Source: Epiperipatus broadwayi (Eukaryota > Onychophora > Udeonychophora > Euonychophora > Peripatidae). Taken from it: a DNA stretch of 64,000 bases. Below, piece after piece: positions 24,821 through 34,860 of the stretch. How positions within the stretch are numbered: the stretch's first letter is position 1; every line of letters starts with the position of its first letter. The position numbers were made by a program, and so were the translations under genes. The stretch lies in NCBI GenBank assembly GCA_028023455.1, contig JAQFVV010006639.1:380001-444000 (forward strand). Direction: 5' to 3'. The notes beneath the pieces were generated by a model that saw only the letters and a list, made by a program, of their open reading frames with translations, was not told the origin of the DNA and did not search any database.

Positions 24821-24849
<29 letters not shown>

Positions 24850-24906
24850 ACTGGGATGGTCATGTGAAATCTGACTTGATTTTTTTGTAATATATATATA
24901 TATATG
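24821..24906. repeat. Two AT dinucleotide arrays
   Basis: (AT)n at about 24821-24849 and 24891-24905 with ordinary sequence between. Confidence 0.9.
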
Positions 24907-25255
24907 TTGATATGAAGATTTTCATCAGTTGCATATATAAAAGACAAATTTTGTGGGTTCATCTGTGTTAAAAATTTAAATATTTATATACAGACGTTTT
25001 GACTTGATCACACAAGTCATCTATTGGGTGATAAAAGGTAGAAAGATGGTTGTAGAGATGCTACAATCACTGATTTAAAAAAAAAAATGTTAAAGTTCCA
25101 CCAATAGCAAAAATGTTAAATTAAGAATGTTTTTTTAAAAAATCTTTCCAAATAGGAGGAGGTTTGCATGTATCATCTTGCTTATTGATACAATCTGGCC
25201 TTTTAAGTATCTTAATGGCTTCTCTGATTTTGCACTGGTAAAGATTATCACATCT

Positions 25256-25256
<1 letters not shown>

Positions 25257-25297
<41 letters not shown>

Positions 25298-25308
25298 GGT
25301 GGTTTTAA

Positions 25309-25358
<50 letters not shown>

Positions 25359-25370
25359 TTAAAACCACCA
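25257..25370. repeat. AT array plus 74-bp palindrome
   Basis: A long AT run (25257-25295) is followed by TGGTGGTTTTAAATATATAC, an AT core and the exact reverse complement ending at 25370. This is a strong cruciform candidate. Open frames across it are low-complexity Ile-Tyr repeats and not genes. Confidence 0.9.
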
Positions 25371-25404
25371 TCACTATCATTTTATGGACATGATACTAAA
25401 ACAT

Positions 25405-25550
25405 TACATGATCATCACTTTCTATACTCACCCAAGCTGTTTAAACAGTAGCAAACTCACCATATAATGATTACTAAGGTTTGCACTGAGTGGCACTACC
25501 ACAACTGTTTTAACAGCTTGTGTAAGCATAGAAATTGTAATCATATGATG
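25405..25550. mobile_element. Family B minimal foldback, copy B3
   Basis: The sequence runs from ATTACATGATCATCACTTTC through CTGTTTAAACAGTAGCAAAC to GGTTTGCACTGAGTGGCACT and back as the inverted end TTAACAGCTTGTGTAAGCAT. It keeps only the terminal parts of family B and has no hammerhead. Confidence 0.65.
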
Positions 25551-26165
25551 TTAAATAAATATCTTTTTTTAAATAAAAAAATCCAATTAATTCCAACGTA
25601 CAAATAATTCTGCACTTTCGTATTTTCTTTAAGATAATTCTATGAGCCAAACGTATTTTTATATCATCTACACTATGTGTCTTAGCAAAAATATGATTGA
25701 TTCTCTCCAAGTTTCTTGTGGTGCCAATTCTAAATAAATGCATGTGTTATATAGAAACATACTTGAGCTTTATACCACAAACATTTTATGGCACAAGTGT
25801 TTTTGAATCATACGTTATAACATGCAGTGTGTTCTATATATTAATTGATAATATTTAATGCTTTCTCTGCTGTCATGACATTTTAAAATCCACTTGAAAT
25901 TGTCTTTACAATTCATGGCTTCTCTTCCATACAGAATTTGAATCACTTTACATTTTAGAATAGTAGTTTTGTCAGTTTGAATCAATTATTTATTGTTAGC
26001 AATAATCATACTCACATTTCATATTGTAATTCCAGACATGCTGGCTTGTGGTTATGCATAATTAAATTGTGTCACTGAGTAACACATGCATTGATTCAGA
26101 GATTGTTTCAGACAGCTTTATAAAAAGAAAACCAATCATTAGTTATTGTACATCACATGATACCA
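25551..26165. other. AT-rich DNA, no gene seen
   Basis: A minus-strand open frame at 25510-25743 resembles part of a LINE C-terminus (HLFRIGTTRNLERINHIFAK) but is too short to assign. Nothing else is recognised. Confidence 0.4.
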
Positions 26166-26171
26166 TTTCTT

Positions 26172-26782
26172 ATGATGTGATGTGATGTATTGTGGCTTCT
26201 CCTTAAACGAAGTCAAGAATATCTCAGCAATTATGCCCAGATAAACCTGTTACCCACTTTATTTTCCACTCCCCACTCTAAATTTTCCCATATTCTGCTC
26301 CATCCTATTTCCACAACATAATCTTTGCCAACTCTATAACCTGTATATCTAAATCCCCTTTATTTTTTCCCAAACCCAGCATAAAAAACAATAATTCACT
26401 TTCTGTATAATCACTTTTTTCATATTTATTCTTCCATAACTTCATTATATGTACCATTTCTGTTTTCAAACATTTACATTCAATCAACAAATGCCTAATA
26501 TTTTCTATTCCTTCCTTACATAATTTACAAAATAATTCACCCATTTTTTCCCATTTACATGTATATTCTCTTGTAGCTAAAGATCCTGTTTGAGCCTTAA
26601 ATAATAAACTACTTTCCTTACTAATATCATATATTAACTCACACCTAATATTCTGTTTATTTCTATATATATTTAAACTCTTTTTATTCTCCATACTATT
26701 TCTCCATCTCTCTAACTCTCTATTCTTTATTAATAAATCTATTCTTTTATCCCATTCCTTACTACAACAATACTCAACAATC
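26172..26782 (-). pseudogene. LINE X copy 2, 5'-truncated
   Basis: This copy encodes the last part of the LINE X ORF2 on the minus strand: residues matching SLNIYRNKQNIRCELIYD, then LLFKAQTGSLATREYTCKW, and an intact zinc-knuckle-like motif C-x2-C-x8-H-x4-C (LFCKLCKEGIENIRHLLIEC). The 3' untranslated region and an (ATCAC)n tail follow. It begins abruptly at 26782, adjoining the ATCAC tail of copy 1. It keeps the Leu codon that is a stop in copy 1. Confidence 0.92.
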
Positions 26783-26879
26783 CTATGTGATGTGATGTGA
26801 TATATTATGGCTTCTCCTTAAACGAAGTCAAGAATATCTCCGCAATTATGCCCAGATAAACCTGTTAGCCACTTTCTTT

Positions 26880-29800
26880 TACATTCCCCACTCTAAATTT
26901 ATCCATAATCTGCTCTATCCCATTTCCACAACATAATTTTTGTCAACTCTATAACCTTTATATCTAAATCCCCCTTATCTTTTCCCAAACCCAGAAAAAA
27001 AACCAATAATTCACTTTCTGTATAATCACTCTTTTCATATGTATTTTTCACAACTTCATTATATGTACCCTTTCTGTTTTCAAACATTTACATTCAATTA
27101 ACAAATGCCTAATATTTTCAATTCCTTCCTTACATAATTTACAAAATAAATCACCCATATTTTTCCATTTACATGTATATTCTTTTGTAGCTAAAGATCC
27201 CGTTCGAGCCTTAAATAATTAACTACTTTCCTTACTATTATCATATATTAACTCACACCTAATATTCTGTTTATTTCTATATATATTTAAACTCTTTTTA
27301 CTCTCCATACTATTTCTCCATCTCTCTAACTCCCTAGTCTTTATTAATAAATTTATTCTTTTATCCCATTCCTTACTACTATAACACTCAATAATCCTCT
27401 TAACACAATCATCCCATCTTTTGTACAAATATACTGATATAAATTCTTTATCCAAATCTTTTGCATAGCGCATTACCTTTCTCACCCATCTTGTTACCTG
27501 CCCTTTACTCATAACCCAATTAAATACTATTTTAGCTATTCTTTTATTATCCATAAACTGCAATCTACCAAACATTTTCATTTTACTTTTTGCATCTCTC
27601 ATATGAAAACTTGACCATCCCATTTCTCCTTGAATTGCCTCCCTTGCTGTCCATACTTCTGCATCCAATGCATGTCTTCCTACTTCCCTTTGAGCTTTTT
27701 CTAAATAATCTAATATCTTTTTACTAACATATAATGCATCATTACCATATGTTAACCCTGCTACTGCAACTCCTTTCCATATAATTCTAGCTACATCATA
27801 TTTATTATATGAAAATACTGTTAATTTCTTTATCAATCCCTTTCTTTTCTTTGCTTCATTTATCAATTTTTTCTCCCATTCATCCAAATAATTTTTCTGA
27901 TTACTTAAAATAATTCCCAAATAACTATATCTATTCACTACACTTAACTTAATATCTCCCAATAAAAATTCTACATCTTCTCTTTCCTCAGTATTAACCA
28001 TCATTATATTTGATTTTTCTTCACTAAATTTAATCCCCATCTCTTTACCCACCCTTGCACATGTCCTCAACATAACTTCCATATCTTCTCTTTTTTTTGC
28101 ACACAAAAATATATCATATGCAAAAAAAAGACCTGACAAAATATATACTCCCTTACTACCTATTAACGGTATCTCTATCCCTCTTCCTAATCTTTCTATT
28201 GCTCTTTCCATTTCACTCAAATACAACACAAACAACATAGGTGACATAGGGCATCCTCGCCTTAGTCCCACACCATTTTTAACTTTAATTGATTCTATAT
28301 TCTCTAATTGATATATATAATAATTATTTTCATATAATTTCTTAATAATATCTATTAAAGCTTCATCCATTCCCAAATTTGCTAAACTTATCCATAATCT
28401 ATTTCTATTTACTCTATCATATGCCTTCTCTATATCTATAAAACTCATATATAACTGTTTATCTGCATTCCTACTCATATCCATAAGTTGTGTAACTACA
28501 AATAAACTATCTCCTATACGCCTATCTAATCTAAAACCTCCTTGCATTTCACCCACTACATTATTCCCTTCCATCCATTTTACAACTTTACTAGCCACCA
28601 TATACGAGAAAACTTTATATAAAACTGATGTTACCACTATCGGTCTATAATTATTCATCTTTCTATGATCCTTACCCTTTCCTTTAAATAATAACATTAC
28701 TCTTGTATTACTCCAACTACTTGGGAAAACTCTATTCTGTGCCATTTTATTAAAACAGGATAATAACTTTACTTTTGCCCTATATCCTAAATTCATTACC
28801 ATCTCTGCTGCCCATCCATCTAAACCTCTTGCCTTCCCACTTTTCAATTTCTTCTCTATCTCATTTAGTTCATTTTCTGAAAAACTAATATTCCCATTAC
28901 TATATTCTTTCATATTTTCTAATATTCTATCATTCACATCTAACATCTTTTCTATATTCATTACATAACTATTTAAGATTCTCTCTAAATCTTCTCTAGA
29001 ACTACACTCAGTTCCCTCATCATCTAGTAATACTAACTCTCTCTCCCCTACATTTCTCCTTTTAATATAATTCCAAAATTTTTTACTTCCATCTCTTCCA
29101 CTTTTATTAATATCCTCCAACAATTTCCTATTCAATTTCATTCTCTCTCTATAAATATCTATTTTAGCCAACTTCTTCTTTTCTAAGTACTTTTCCCATT
29201 TAGCATTAATATCTTTTTCACTTTCCTTATTCTTAATAGCACACTTATATTCTCTACATGCTTCTTTCCTTTCTTTTACACTTTTACTAATTTTAATTTT
29301 TTTATTACTTTTATTCTTTTCAGTATTCTCACCTAAAACCCTATTTGCAACTTTTTCTACTTCCTTACACCAATCCTTATACTCATCCCCAACCCACTCT
29401 TCCATTATTTCTTCAACTTGTATTTTATACTCTTCCAACTTATTCTTATCATTTACTCTCCATCCATATCTTTCACTATTATTTCTACTTTTATTTCTAT
29501 TCTCCATCACATTACTAACCATTTCAATTACAATGAAATTATGATCACTAGTGCATACTTTTTCTTCATTATCAAATACCTTAATTTTACGTGTTTTATT
29601 TATTCCCTCTTTCTCTACCAATACATAATCTATTGTGTGAAATATATTATTTCTGGACCATGTGTATTGTCCCTCATAAATATTTAATAAATTTCCAATA
29701 CTCAAATTCACTTTCTGACAAAAATTCTTCAAAAGCTGTCCATTTTTATTATCTACATCATCAATTTCTTCAATATGTCCATTCATATCCCCTATAACCA

Positions 29801-30191
29801 TTATTCTCTTCCCCTTTTCTTTAAAACTTTGTATATCCTTAACTAAACATTCGTATATGTTACTATTCCACTCCAATATAATTTGACTATCTCCAGTAGC
29901 TATATAAACTATAGCCACCATCCATTCTTGTCTACCCAACCTTATTTCAAACCACAAGTGTTCTTGACATTTAACAATATTTAAATATTTTTTTGATATA
30001 ACACCTATACCACCACCCTTTTTTTCTTTTCCTTTTCTATTTATACCCTGCCATACCAACTGTTCCAAAATAGGTTCTTCTTCTTCTCTTAAATGTGTTT
30101 CCACTACTGCTAATACCTCAAGCTCTTCATTTTCAATTGTTTTTTTTAATTCCATCCACTTTTCTGGTTTCCTACCACCTTGCATATTCAA
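26880..30191 (-). pseudogene. LINE X ORF2: endonuclease, reverse transcriptase, zinc knuckle
   Basis: The first 990 codons are open. Residues about 1-225 are an APE-like endonuclease (ETHL near 31, GDMNGH near 134, TIDYVL, then TSDHNF near 216). Residues about 430-760 are the RT: NNYRPIVVTS near 513, FIDIEKAYDR near 583-593 and RRGCPMSPMLFVLYLSEM near 645. The catalytic FADD box reads FAYD at 690-693, losing one metal-binding Asp. A TTA-to-TAA change stops the frame at 27219-27221; copy 2 has Leu there. Downstream, further frame damage affects the zinc-knuckle region, after which WKNTYEKSDYTESELL can be read. The protein would copy LINE RNA at a nicked target. Translation may start at the TTG reading MNMQGG or at a nearby ATG. 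Confidence 0.93.
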
Positions 30192-30214
30192 AAACCCAAT
30201 TTTAACAATTTATT

Positions 30215-30440
30215 CTTTCCTAACTACTCTTTTATAAATTCTTTTAATTCTTTCTTCTCCATTACATTTATAAATTACCTTTTTACCATTAATTTTACAA
30301 ACCCATTCCTTCTCCATATCTATATTTATATCAAAATCAAATTCCTTTTGCTTACTTCTTATATTCCATCCATTCTTTTTAATAATATTACAATTTAAGA
30401 ACCCACCCCCCTTTATAAGTTTCCCGAAAAAAATTCTTTA
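30215..30440 (-). other. LINE X inter-ORF open segment
   Basis: A frame shifted from ORF1 is open from about the end of ORF1 to a TAA just before ORF2 (reading GWNIRSKQKEFDFDINIDME, then KEWVCKINGKK). It could be the true ORF1 C-terminus displaced by a frameshift, or a short separate product. Nothing distinguishes these from the sequence alone. Confidence 0.45.
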
Positions 30441-31027
30441 TAAATCAAACTCCCTAAAACTTCACTTCCTTGTTTTCCTAAATGCAACCCATCTTTACTA
30501 TATAACTCTCTCTTTCCAATAAAACAATCCCACACATCCACAAACATAACATTATTTCTCTCACACAATTTTTTCAATCTCTCATTTATAGAACATGCCC
30601 TATCTAACAAATAACTCTTGTCAAACCTTGGTAATAATCCAACTATTCCTACTCTTCCTTTAATCATAATCAAATTCCTAATCAAATCCCCATACTCATC
30701 TATTATTCTCTCTGATGATTCTAATAAATTATTAGTCCCCACCATAACATATACATCTCTACTACCTTGTTTTTTAACTTTATCTGCTACATCCCTAATT
30801 CTAGCTCCAGGCAAACATACTCTTACATACCTACTTCTATTTTCCCTTGCAATTATATCCCCACATTCTCTAATTAGTGAATCTCCTATCAATACTGTTT
30901 CATAATCTACTTTTTCTGCTCTATCCATAACATTTTCTAATACCTTCTGGTCCTCCTTATCTATTTCTTTATCATTCCTACTCAATAATTCCTTTATCTC
31001 CTCATATTTTATCTCTAATGATTTTAA
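30413..31027 (-). pseudogene. LINE X ORF1 with SGNH esterase domain
   Basis: From the ATG at 30985 the frame gives 190 residues, but it is open further upstream (reading SLEIKYEEIKELLSRN, helical and coiled-coil-like) to the element border. Block I is LIGDS with catalytic Ser36, a Gly lies in PGAR near 60, block III is GTNN with Asn85, and block V is DGLH with Asp165 and His168. These are the hallmarks of SGNH/GDSL hydrolases. Such esterase domains are known in ORF1 of CR1/L2-type LINEs, where they are thought to bind RNA or membranes. The catalytic residues are intact here. The N-terminus is lost, so the gene is partial. Confidence 0.88.
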
Positions 31028-31165
31028 GCTCTACATACAGTAGTGCCACCTAGTGTAAATCTTAGTAATCAATGGATGCACAAAGCTTCTTACATCCATT
31101 GATTATTAAGGCTTGCACTGGGTGGCACTACAATATGAAGAGTTTGCTACTGTAGTTATAATGAA
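31028..31165. mobile_element. Family B minimal foldback, copy B4
   Basis: CATACAGTAGTGCCACCTAG and AATCAATGGATGCA fold against TCCATTGATTATTAAGG and GGGTGGCACTACAATATG around a centre near 31095. It lies exactly at the 5' border of LINE X and may mark the site where the LINE was cut or joined. Confidence 0.8.
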
Positions 31166-31455
31166 ATTTTGAACATCTCATGTAATCAATAAATATTTAA
31201 TTGAATAATTTACTGTTCAGAAGATCATAAGAAACTAATGTTCTTAAATGGCAGTAATGGATCTTAATCTATGGATCTTGAATTACAATAACCACAATTT
31301 TATCACTGTATAAATTAAGCAAAACCTTATTACACCTATTTTTAGGGAGTACTTCATTTCATTTTTTAAATTTGCCTATTCTTTCAGTTTATTCTTATTG
31401 AAAAATTAGATAAATTTAATGTGAGAGATAAATTAGAAGAAAATAACTCTTAAAA
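31166..31455. other. AT-rich DNA, possible SINE scrap
   Basis: Near 31255-31310 a stretch resembles the tRNA-like remnant at 21095-21165. No gene. Confidence 0.4.
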
Positions 31456-31466
31456 GGGTAGACATG

Positions 31467-31569
31467 TCAAGCATTGGTGGTCGAGAGGTCAGCACAGCTG
31501 CCTTACAAGCAGTTGTCCTAGGTTAGCAGGTTCGCTTCCTGGTCGATGCTATGATACATAAGAAAAAAA
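31467..31569 (+). mobile_element. tRNA-Gly-derived SINE, copy 1
   Basis: A tRNA-like body at 31471-31549 starts GCATTGGTGGTC, carries GCTGCCTTACAAGCAGTTG (anticodon arm) and ends GGTCGATGC, with a 7-bp acceptor stem. The tail TATGATACATAAGAAAAAAA follows. Near-identical 11-bp duplications flank it (GGGTAGACATG at 31456-31466, GGATAGACATG at 31570-31580). Extra bases in the T-arm rule out a working tRNA. The second copy at 47009 shares body and tail. Confidence 0.85.
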
Positions 31570-31580
31570 GGATAGACATG

Positions 31581-31970
31581 GTAATAATCATAGGAAATGG
31601 TCAAAATGTGGATGGAGATAAATAATAATGCACTGTAAGTACAGAAACGAAAAAAAGTTATGTTCATAAAGTAAAATTTATAAAGAAAATGACTGTGAGA
31701 AGGATAAGAAATCTCAGAGAACATAAACCAGTGAAGACCAAAATGTATGCCATAAAGTGGCACATTTAACTATTATAGATTAAATTTAACATAGCCATTT
31801 TAGCAAAAACTGTATCATCTTTTTTTCTGTGAGGTATCAGTTAAAGAACATCATCATGCTAGGTTGCTTTCTATTAATCCAGTGATAAGTATTTTATGTT
31901 CTTCATCATTTGAGAAAAAATATTGATCTAACATATTTTATTAACTATATCTGTTTTTAGTAAAATTCTA
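31581..31970. other. AT-rich DNA, no gene seen
   Basis: A minus-strand open frame at 31518-31763 overlaps the SINE and lacks features. Nothing else recognised. Confidence 0.55.
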
Positions 31971-31989
31971 AAGACTTACAGAAATCACT

Positions 31990-32491
31990 GTTCTTATGCT
32001 TGCTCATAACTGTTATTAAACAGGCAAAACTCTCCATACAGTAGTGCCACTTAGTGCAAGCCAGAGTAATCAATGGATGCCAGAAGGCTTGTGCATAATA
32101 ATCCCTATCTAGTGCTTACTCATCCAATATCCCCAGACTAGTTTCTGGCTTATGGCCTTCATCAGTGAGAAGCCTTGGATCTGAGAGCACTGCACCTAGC
32201 TAATGAGCTTGGATTGAAAATATTATGTTTTCAATTTCATTCTCATAGTTTTGTAGTTAAGTAGAGATAAAAGATAGCTACTGGAGAGTTGCATTAGATC
32301 CTAAGATCTATGTGCATTGCTCTCAGATCCAAGGCTCCTTGCTGCTGAAGGCCATAAGCCAGAAACTAGTCTGGGGATATTGGATGAGTAGGCCCTAGAT
32401 AGGGATTTTATGCACAAGCCTTCAGGCATCCATTGATTACTGTGGCTTGCATTGAGTAGCGCTACTGTATGGAGAGTTTTACCTGTTTAAT
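31990..32491. mobile_element. Family B foldback element, copy B5, with 17-bp target duplication
   Basis: The element is flanked by GACTTACAGAAATCACT at 31973-31989 and 32492-32508. The arms (AAACAGGCAAAACTCTCCAT and its reverse complement) enclose the usual family B body in inverted orientation, so the whole can fold back. The 17-bp duplication is unlike the fixed short duplications of DNA transposons. No coding sequence. Confidence 0.9.
32123..32180 (-). ncRNA. Hammerhead-like motif (family B) in B5 left arm
   Basis: On the minus strand CUGAUGA (plus 32159-32165) is followed by AGGCCATAAGCCA, GAAAC and the self-complementary ACUAGU, then C as site base. Stem I pairs CUUCUCA with UGGGGAU imperfectly. 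The bases closing stem II are A and A, which is non-canonical. The right-arm counterpart (near 32342) has a core change, CUGCUGA. Confidence 0.45.
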
Positions 32492-32859
32492 GACTTACAG
32501 AAATCACTAATTCACATTTTAAATTAACAAAATTTATTTTACTATTAACTTAATATTTGACTTTCTATTTACTTCAGCTTTTCTACTACTATAATACCAA
32601 CTTTTTTAAGTTTGAGTTATTCAATAATTATAATAATTAACATTAATCATAAAAATTACCATAATTAGCAAAAAACTATAAGTAGCATACTATAATTTGG
32701 ATTTAATTTTAGAATTTATAAATTTTAAGCCATTAGCTGAATACTGAAAATTAAGCTAAAGGTGACTTCTTATCAACCTATAATATTTTCTGATTCCTGG
32801 TAACTATGATTTTTTATCTATCTATAAATATTTCTGAAACTTTTTATTTCTATTTTCAC

Positions 32860-33180
32860 TATCTATTTCTTCTTTCCATCTCCTTTTTAGACATTCTTTT
32901 TCTTTCCCGGGGATATTCAGCTTAATATTTGTTTTGTTAAATCTTTTCTCAGATATCTTCAGTACATGTCCATACCACTCCAATTGCCTTGTTCTGATTT
33001 AATTTATTGCACTGAATTTAATATTAACTGTTTTTCAAATTATTTTATTGCTTATACATTCTCTCTTTTTGATCAGTAATCCATTTCTGCTACCATTAAT
33101 TTCTTTTCTATACTTTCCTTCAACTGCCAAATCTCAATTCTATATGCAATAGTAGTTTATCAATATTTGTGTCTATTGAG
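32860..33180 (-). pseudogene. Decayed LINE RT C-terminal fragment, antisense
   Basis: The minus strand reads through many stops as GIEIWQLKESIEKKLMVAEM, later QGNWSGMDMY (from a WYGHV-type motif) and ISPGKKK. This is the C-terminal part typical of RTE/Jockey-like LINE ORF2. Strongly decayed, with no further assignment. Confidence 0.55.
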
Positions 33181-33348
33181 TTTTGATATATTATGATATT
33201 GCAATATCCCATTTATTATCATTAAAACTTTTATATGCCATGTTCTTATCTCTATTATATTTTTATCTGTTATTCTTCATTGTATGATCTTTATGCCTTA
33301 ATATTTCTTATATATTTAATCCATTGTTAACTCCTTAATACTCACAAA

Positions 33349-33416
33349 AAATTAAAATGATGAAAGACTCAATATAAGATTTAAAATTAAAATGATGAAA
33401 GACTCAATATAAGCTT
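33349..33416. repeat. Direct repeat of about 35 bp
   Basis: AAAATGATGAAAGACTCAAT occurs twice, 37 bp apart. Confidence 0.8.
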
Positions 33417-33419
33417 TAT

Positions 33420-33950
33420 TAAAGGTGGGCACCAAATGAACGACTGTGTTAGTCCTACTTTTATATCCTATTGATTCTTATAAAAATCACTAGAGTTTAA
33501 ACTGGTCGAAGATTGACACCTAATAAATTGCACTGCAATTTAATAATTGCTGACAATTCAACCTTACAATAGATGGCGCTGAAGAATGAGAGGCAGAAAC
33601 AATGTTTTTATTCATACAATCACAATTTATTTTTTATTCCACTGTAATTTTAAGGAGTAAATTTCAGAATATTCTAATTTAACATTATTATTATTACTTA
33701 AAAACATAAAAAAGATCACTTTAAGGTGTTGCTAGAAAATTTTGCAGTATTTAAAAGAATATTGCTAAAAAAAATTTAAAGTAAAAAAAAATCTTAGTTA
33801 AAATCTTAAATAAATTAAATAAAAATCGTCGGTATTTTTTATTTCATTTTTAAGCAAATTGTTATTTTATATATTATTAATAAAATGATTGTTTTTGCTT
33901 TTTTAAGTTGTTTTTTTTAATGATATCTATTATGTTTCAGATATTTCATA
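33420..33950. other. AT-rich DNA, no gene seen
   Basis: No gene or RNA recognised. Confidence 0.55.
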
Positions 33951-33954
33951 TTTA

Positions 33955-34375
33955 AAGTTGGTTTTCGCACATCCCCCAACACAAACAGACTAATCAATAA
34001 TGCGAACAACAAGACTGACCCAAGCCAGATATCCCAGGTTGTATATAGAATTTCATACCGTCAGGCCGGATACAGCGCCATATATTATGGGGAAACTAAG
34101 GCCACTGTCAATAATAGAGCCACTCAGCATATGTATGCATACAGGAGAAGGCAAAACACAATGACAGCATTTCAATATTCCTCGAACACGAGAAGCACGC
34201 CAGTCATAGGTTCAAACTCTTCAACCTCAAAATTGTGTGCACTGAAACTAACAACTGCTAAAGAAAGATAACAGAAGTGCATTTTATCATCAATGACAAT
34301 AACACAATTAATAGACGTGACACAGCACTTTGCTTTGCTGTCTCCTGAAAATGGACAAGCTGTTTAATTTACATA
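33955..34375 (+). pseudogene. PLE-c GIY-YIG fragment, second copy
   Basis: The sequence reads VGFRTSPNTNRLINNANNKT, then QVVYRISYRQAGYSAIYYGE and TKATVNNRATQHMYAYRRR. This is the same YYGET-type endonuclease as at 22955-23040. The domain core Tyr and Gly are kept and the end (RRDTALCFAVS-like) is frameshifted. Its G+C is higher than around it, suggesting a younger or less decayed insertion. The RT is absent. Confidence 0.8.
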
Positions 34376-34600
34376 TACATTTGCATATATTACCATTTAA
34401 TAATATCACAACAACTATAATAACTATTACTATTTTGGTTATGATTATGAGAGATAACACCTCAAAAGTGCTTAACTTTGATTAACTCATTTTGATTGTT
34501 TGCTAATAACAGCTTCTTCAACCAGCGTTTTAAAGTGCTTGTATATACTATTAGCATAATATATCTTATCTTATATTAATATATGCTTTATAATAAGATA
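34376..34600. other. AT-rich DNA, no gene seen
   Basis: Nothing recognised. Confidence 0.55.
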
Positions 34601-34604
34601 ACCA

Positions 34605-34860
34605 ATCTTCATACTTTAATGGACAGGCTTCAAACTATTCCAACTTGCAACTCTTCAGCCTTCCATTTCATTGAAAAACCTTGGCACTAACAAGGGCTTT
34701 GAACATTCCATCATCAGATTTTCAATGAAATGGAAGCCTGAAGAGTTGTGAGTTGGAATAGTTTGAAGTCTGTCCATTAAAGTATGAAGATTGGCTATCT
34801 TAATATAAAGCTGACACTGATTGTATATATGTGTGAGGATAGTAATCTAGACCAACAGAT
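34605..34860. mobile_element. Family A inverted pair, copy A5
   Basis: TAATGGACAGGCTTCAAACT (near 34618) is the reverse complement of text near 34770 (AGTTTGAAGTCTGTCCATTA), so two family A pieces stand head-to-head around about 34700. The right piece runs into a broken hammerhead core (CAGAUGA near 34855) and is fused directly to LINE E coding sequence. Confidence 0.75.

Larger units (their letters stand above)
26784..31027 (-). mobile_element. LINE X copy 1 (non-LTR retrotransposon), nearly full length
   Basis: About 4.2 kb on the minus strand hold ORF1, a short spacer frame, ORF2, a short 3' untranslated region and an (ATCAC)n tail near 26784-26800. An SGNH-esterase ORF1 followed by apurinic-type endonuclease and RT is known from the CR1/L2 group of LINEs, so that assignment is likely. 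The 5' end is cut where a family B palindrome begins at 31028. ORF2 has a nonsense codon and a mutated RT active site, so the copy is dead. The coding strand is strikingly purine-rich. Confidence 0.93.

Noticed and set aside
25121-25393. Open frames of alternating Ile and Tyr on both strands
   Set aside because: They translate the AT dinucleotide array and palindrome.
29418-30905. Plus-strand open frames at 29418-29687, 29591-29797 and 30618-30905
   Set aside because: They lie antisense to the LINE X ORFs, whose pyrimidine-rich complement has few stops. They show no features of their own.
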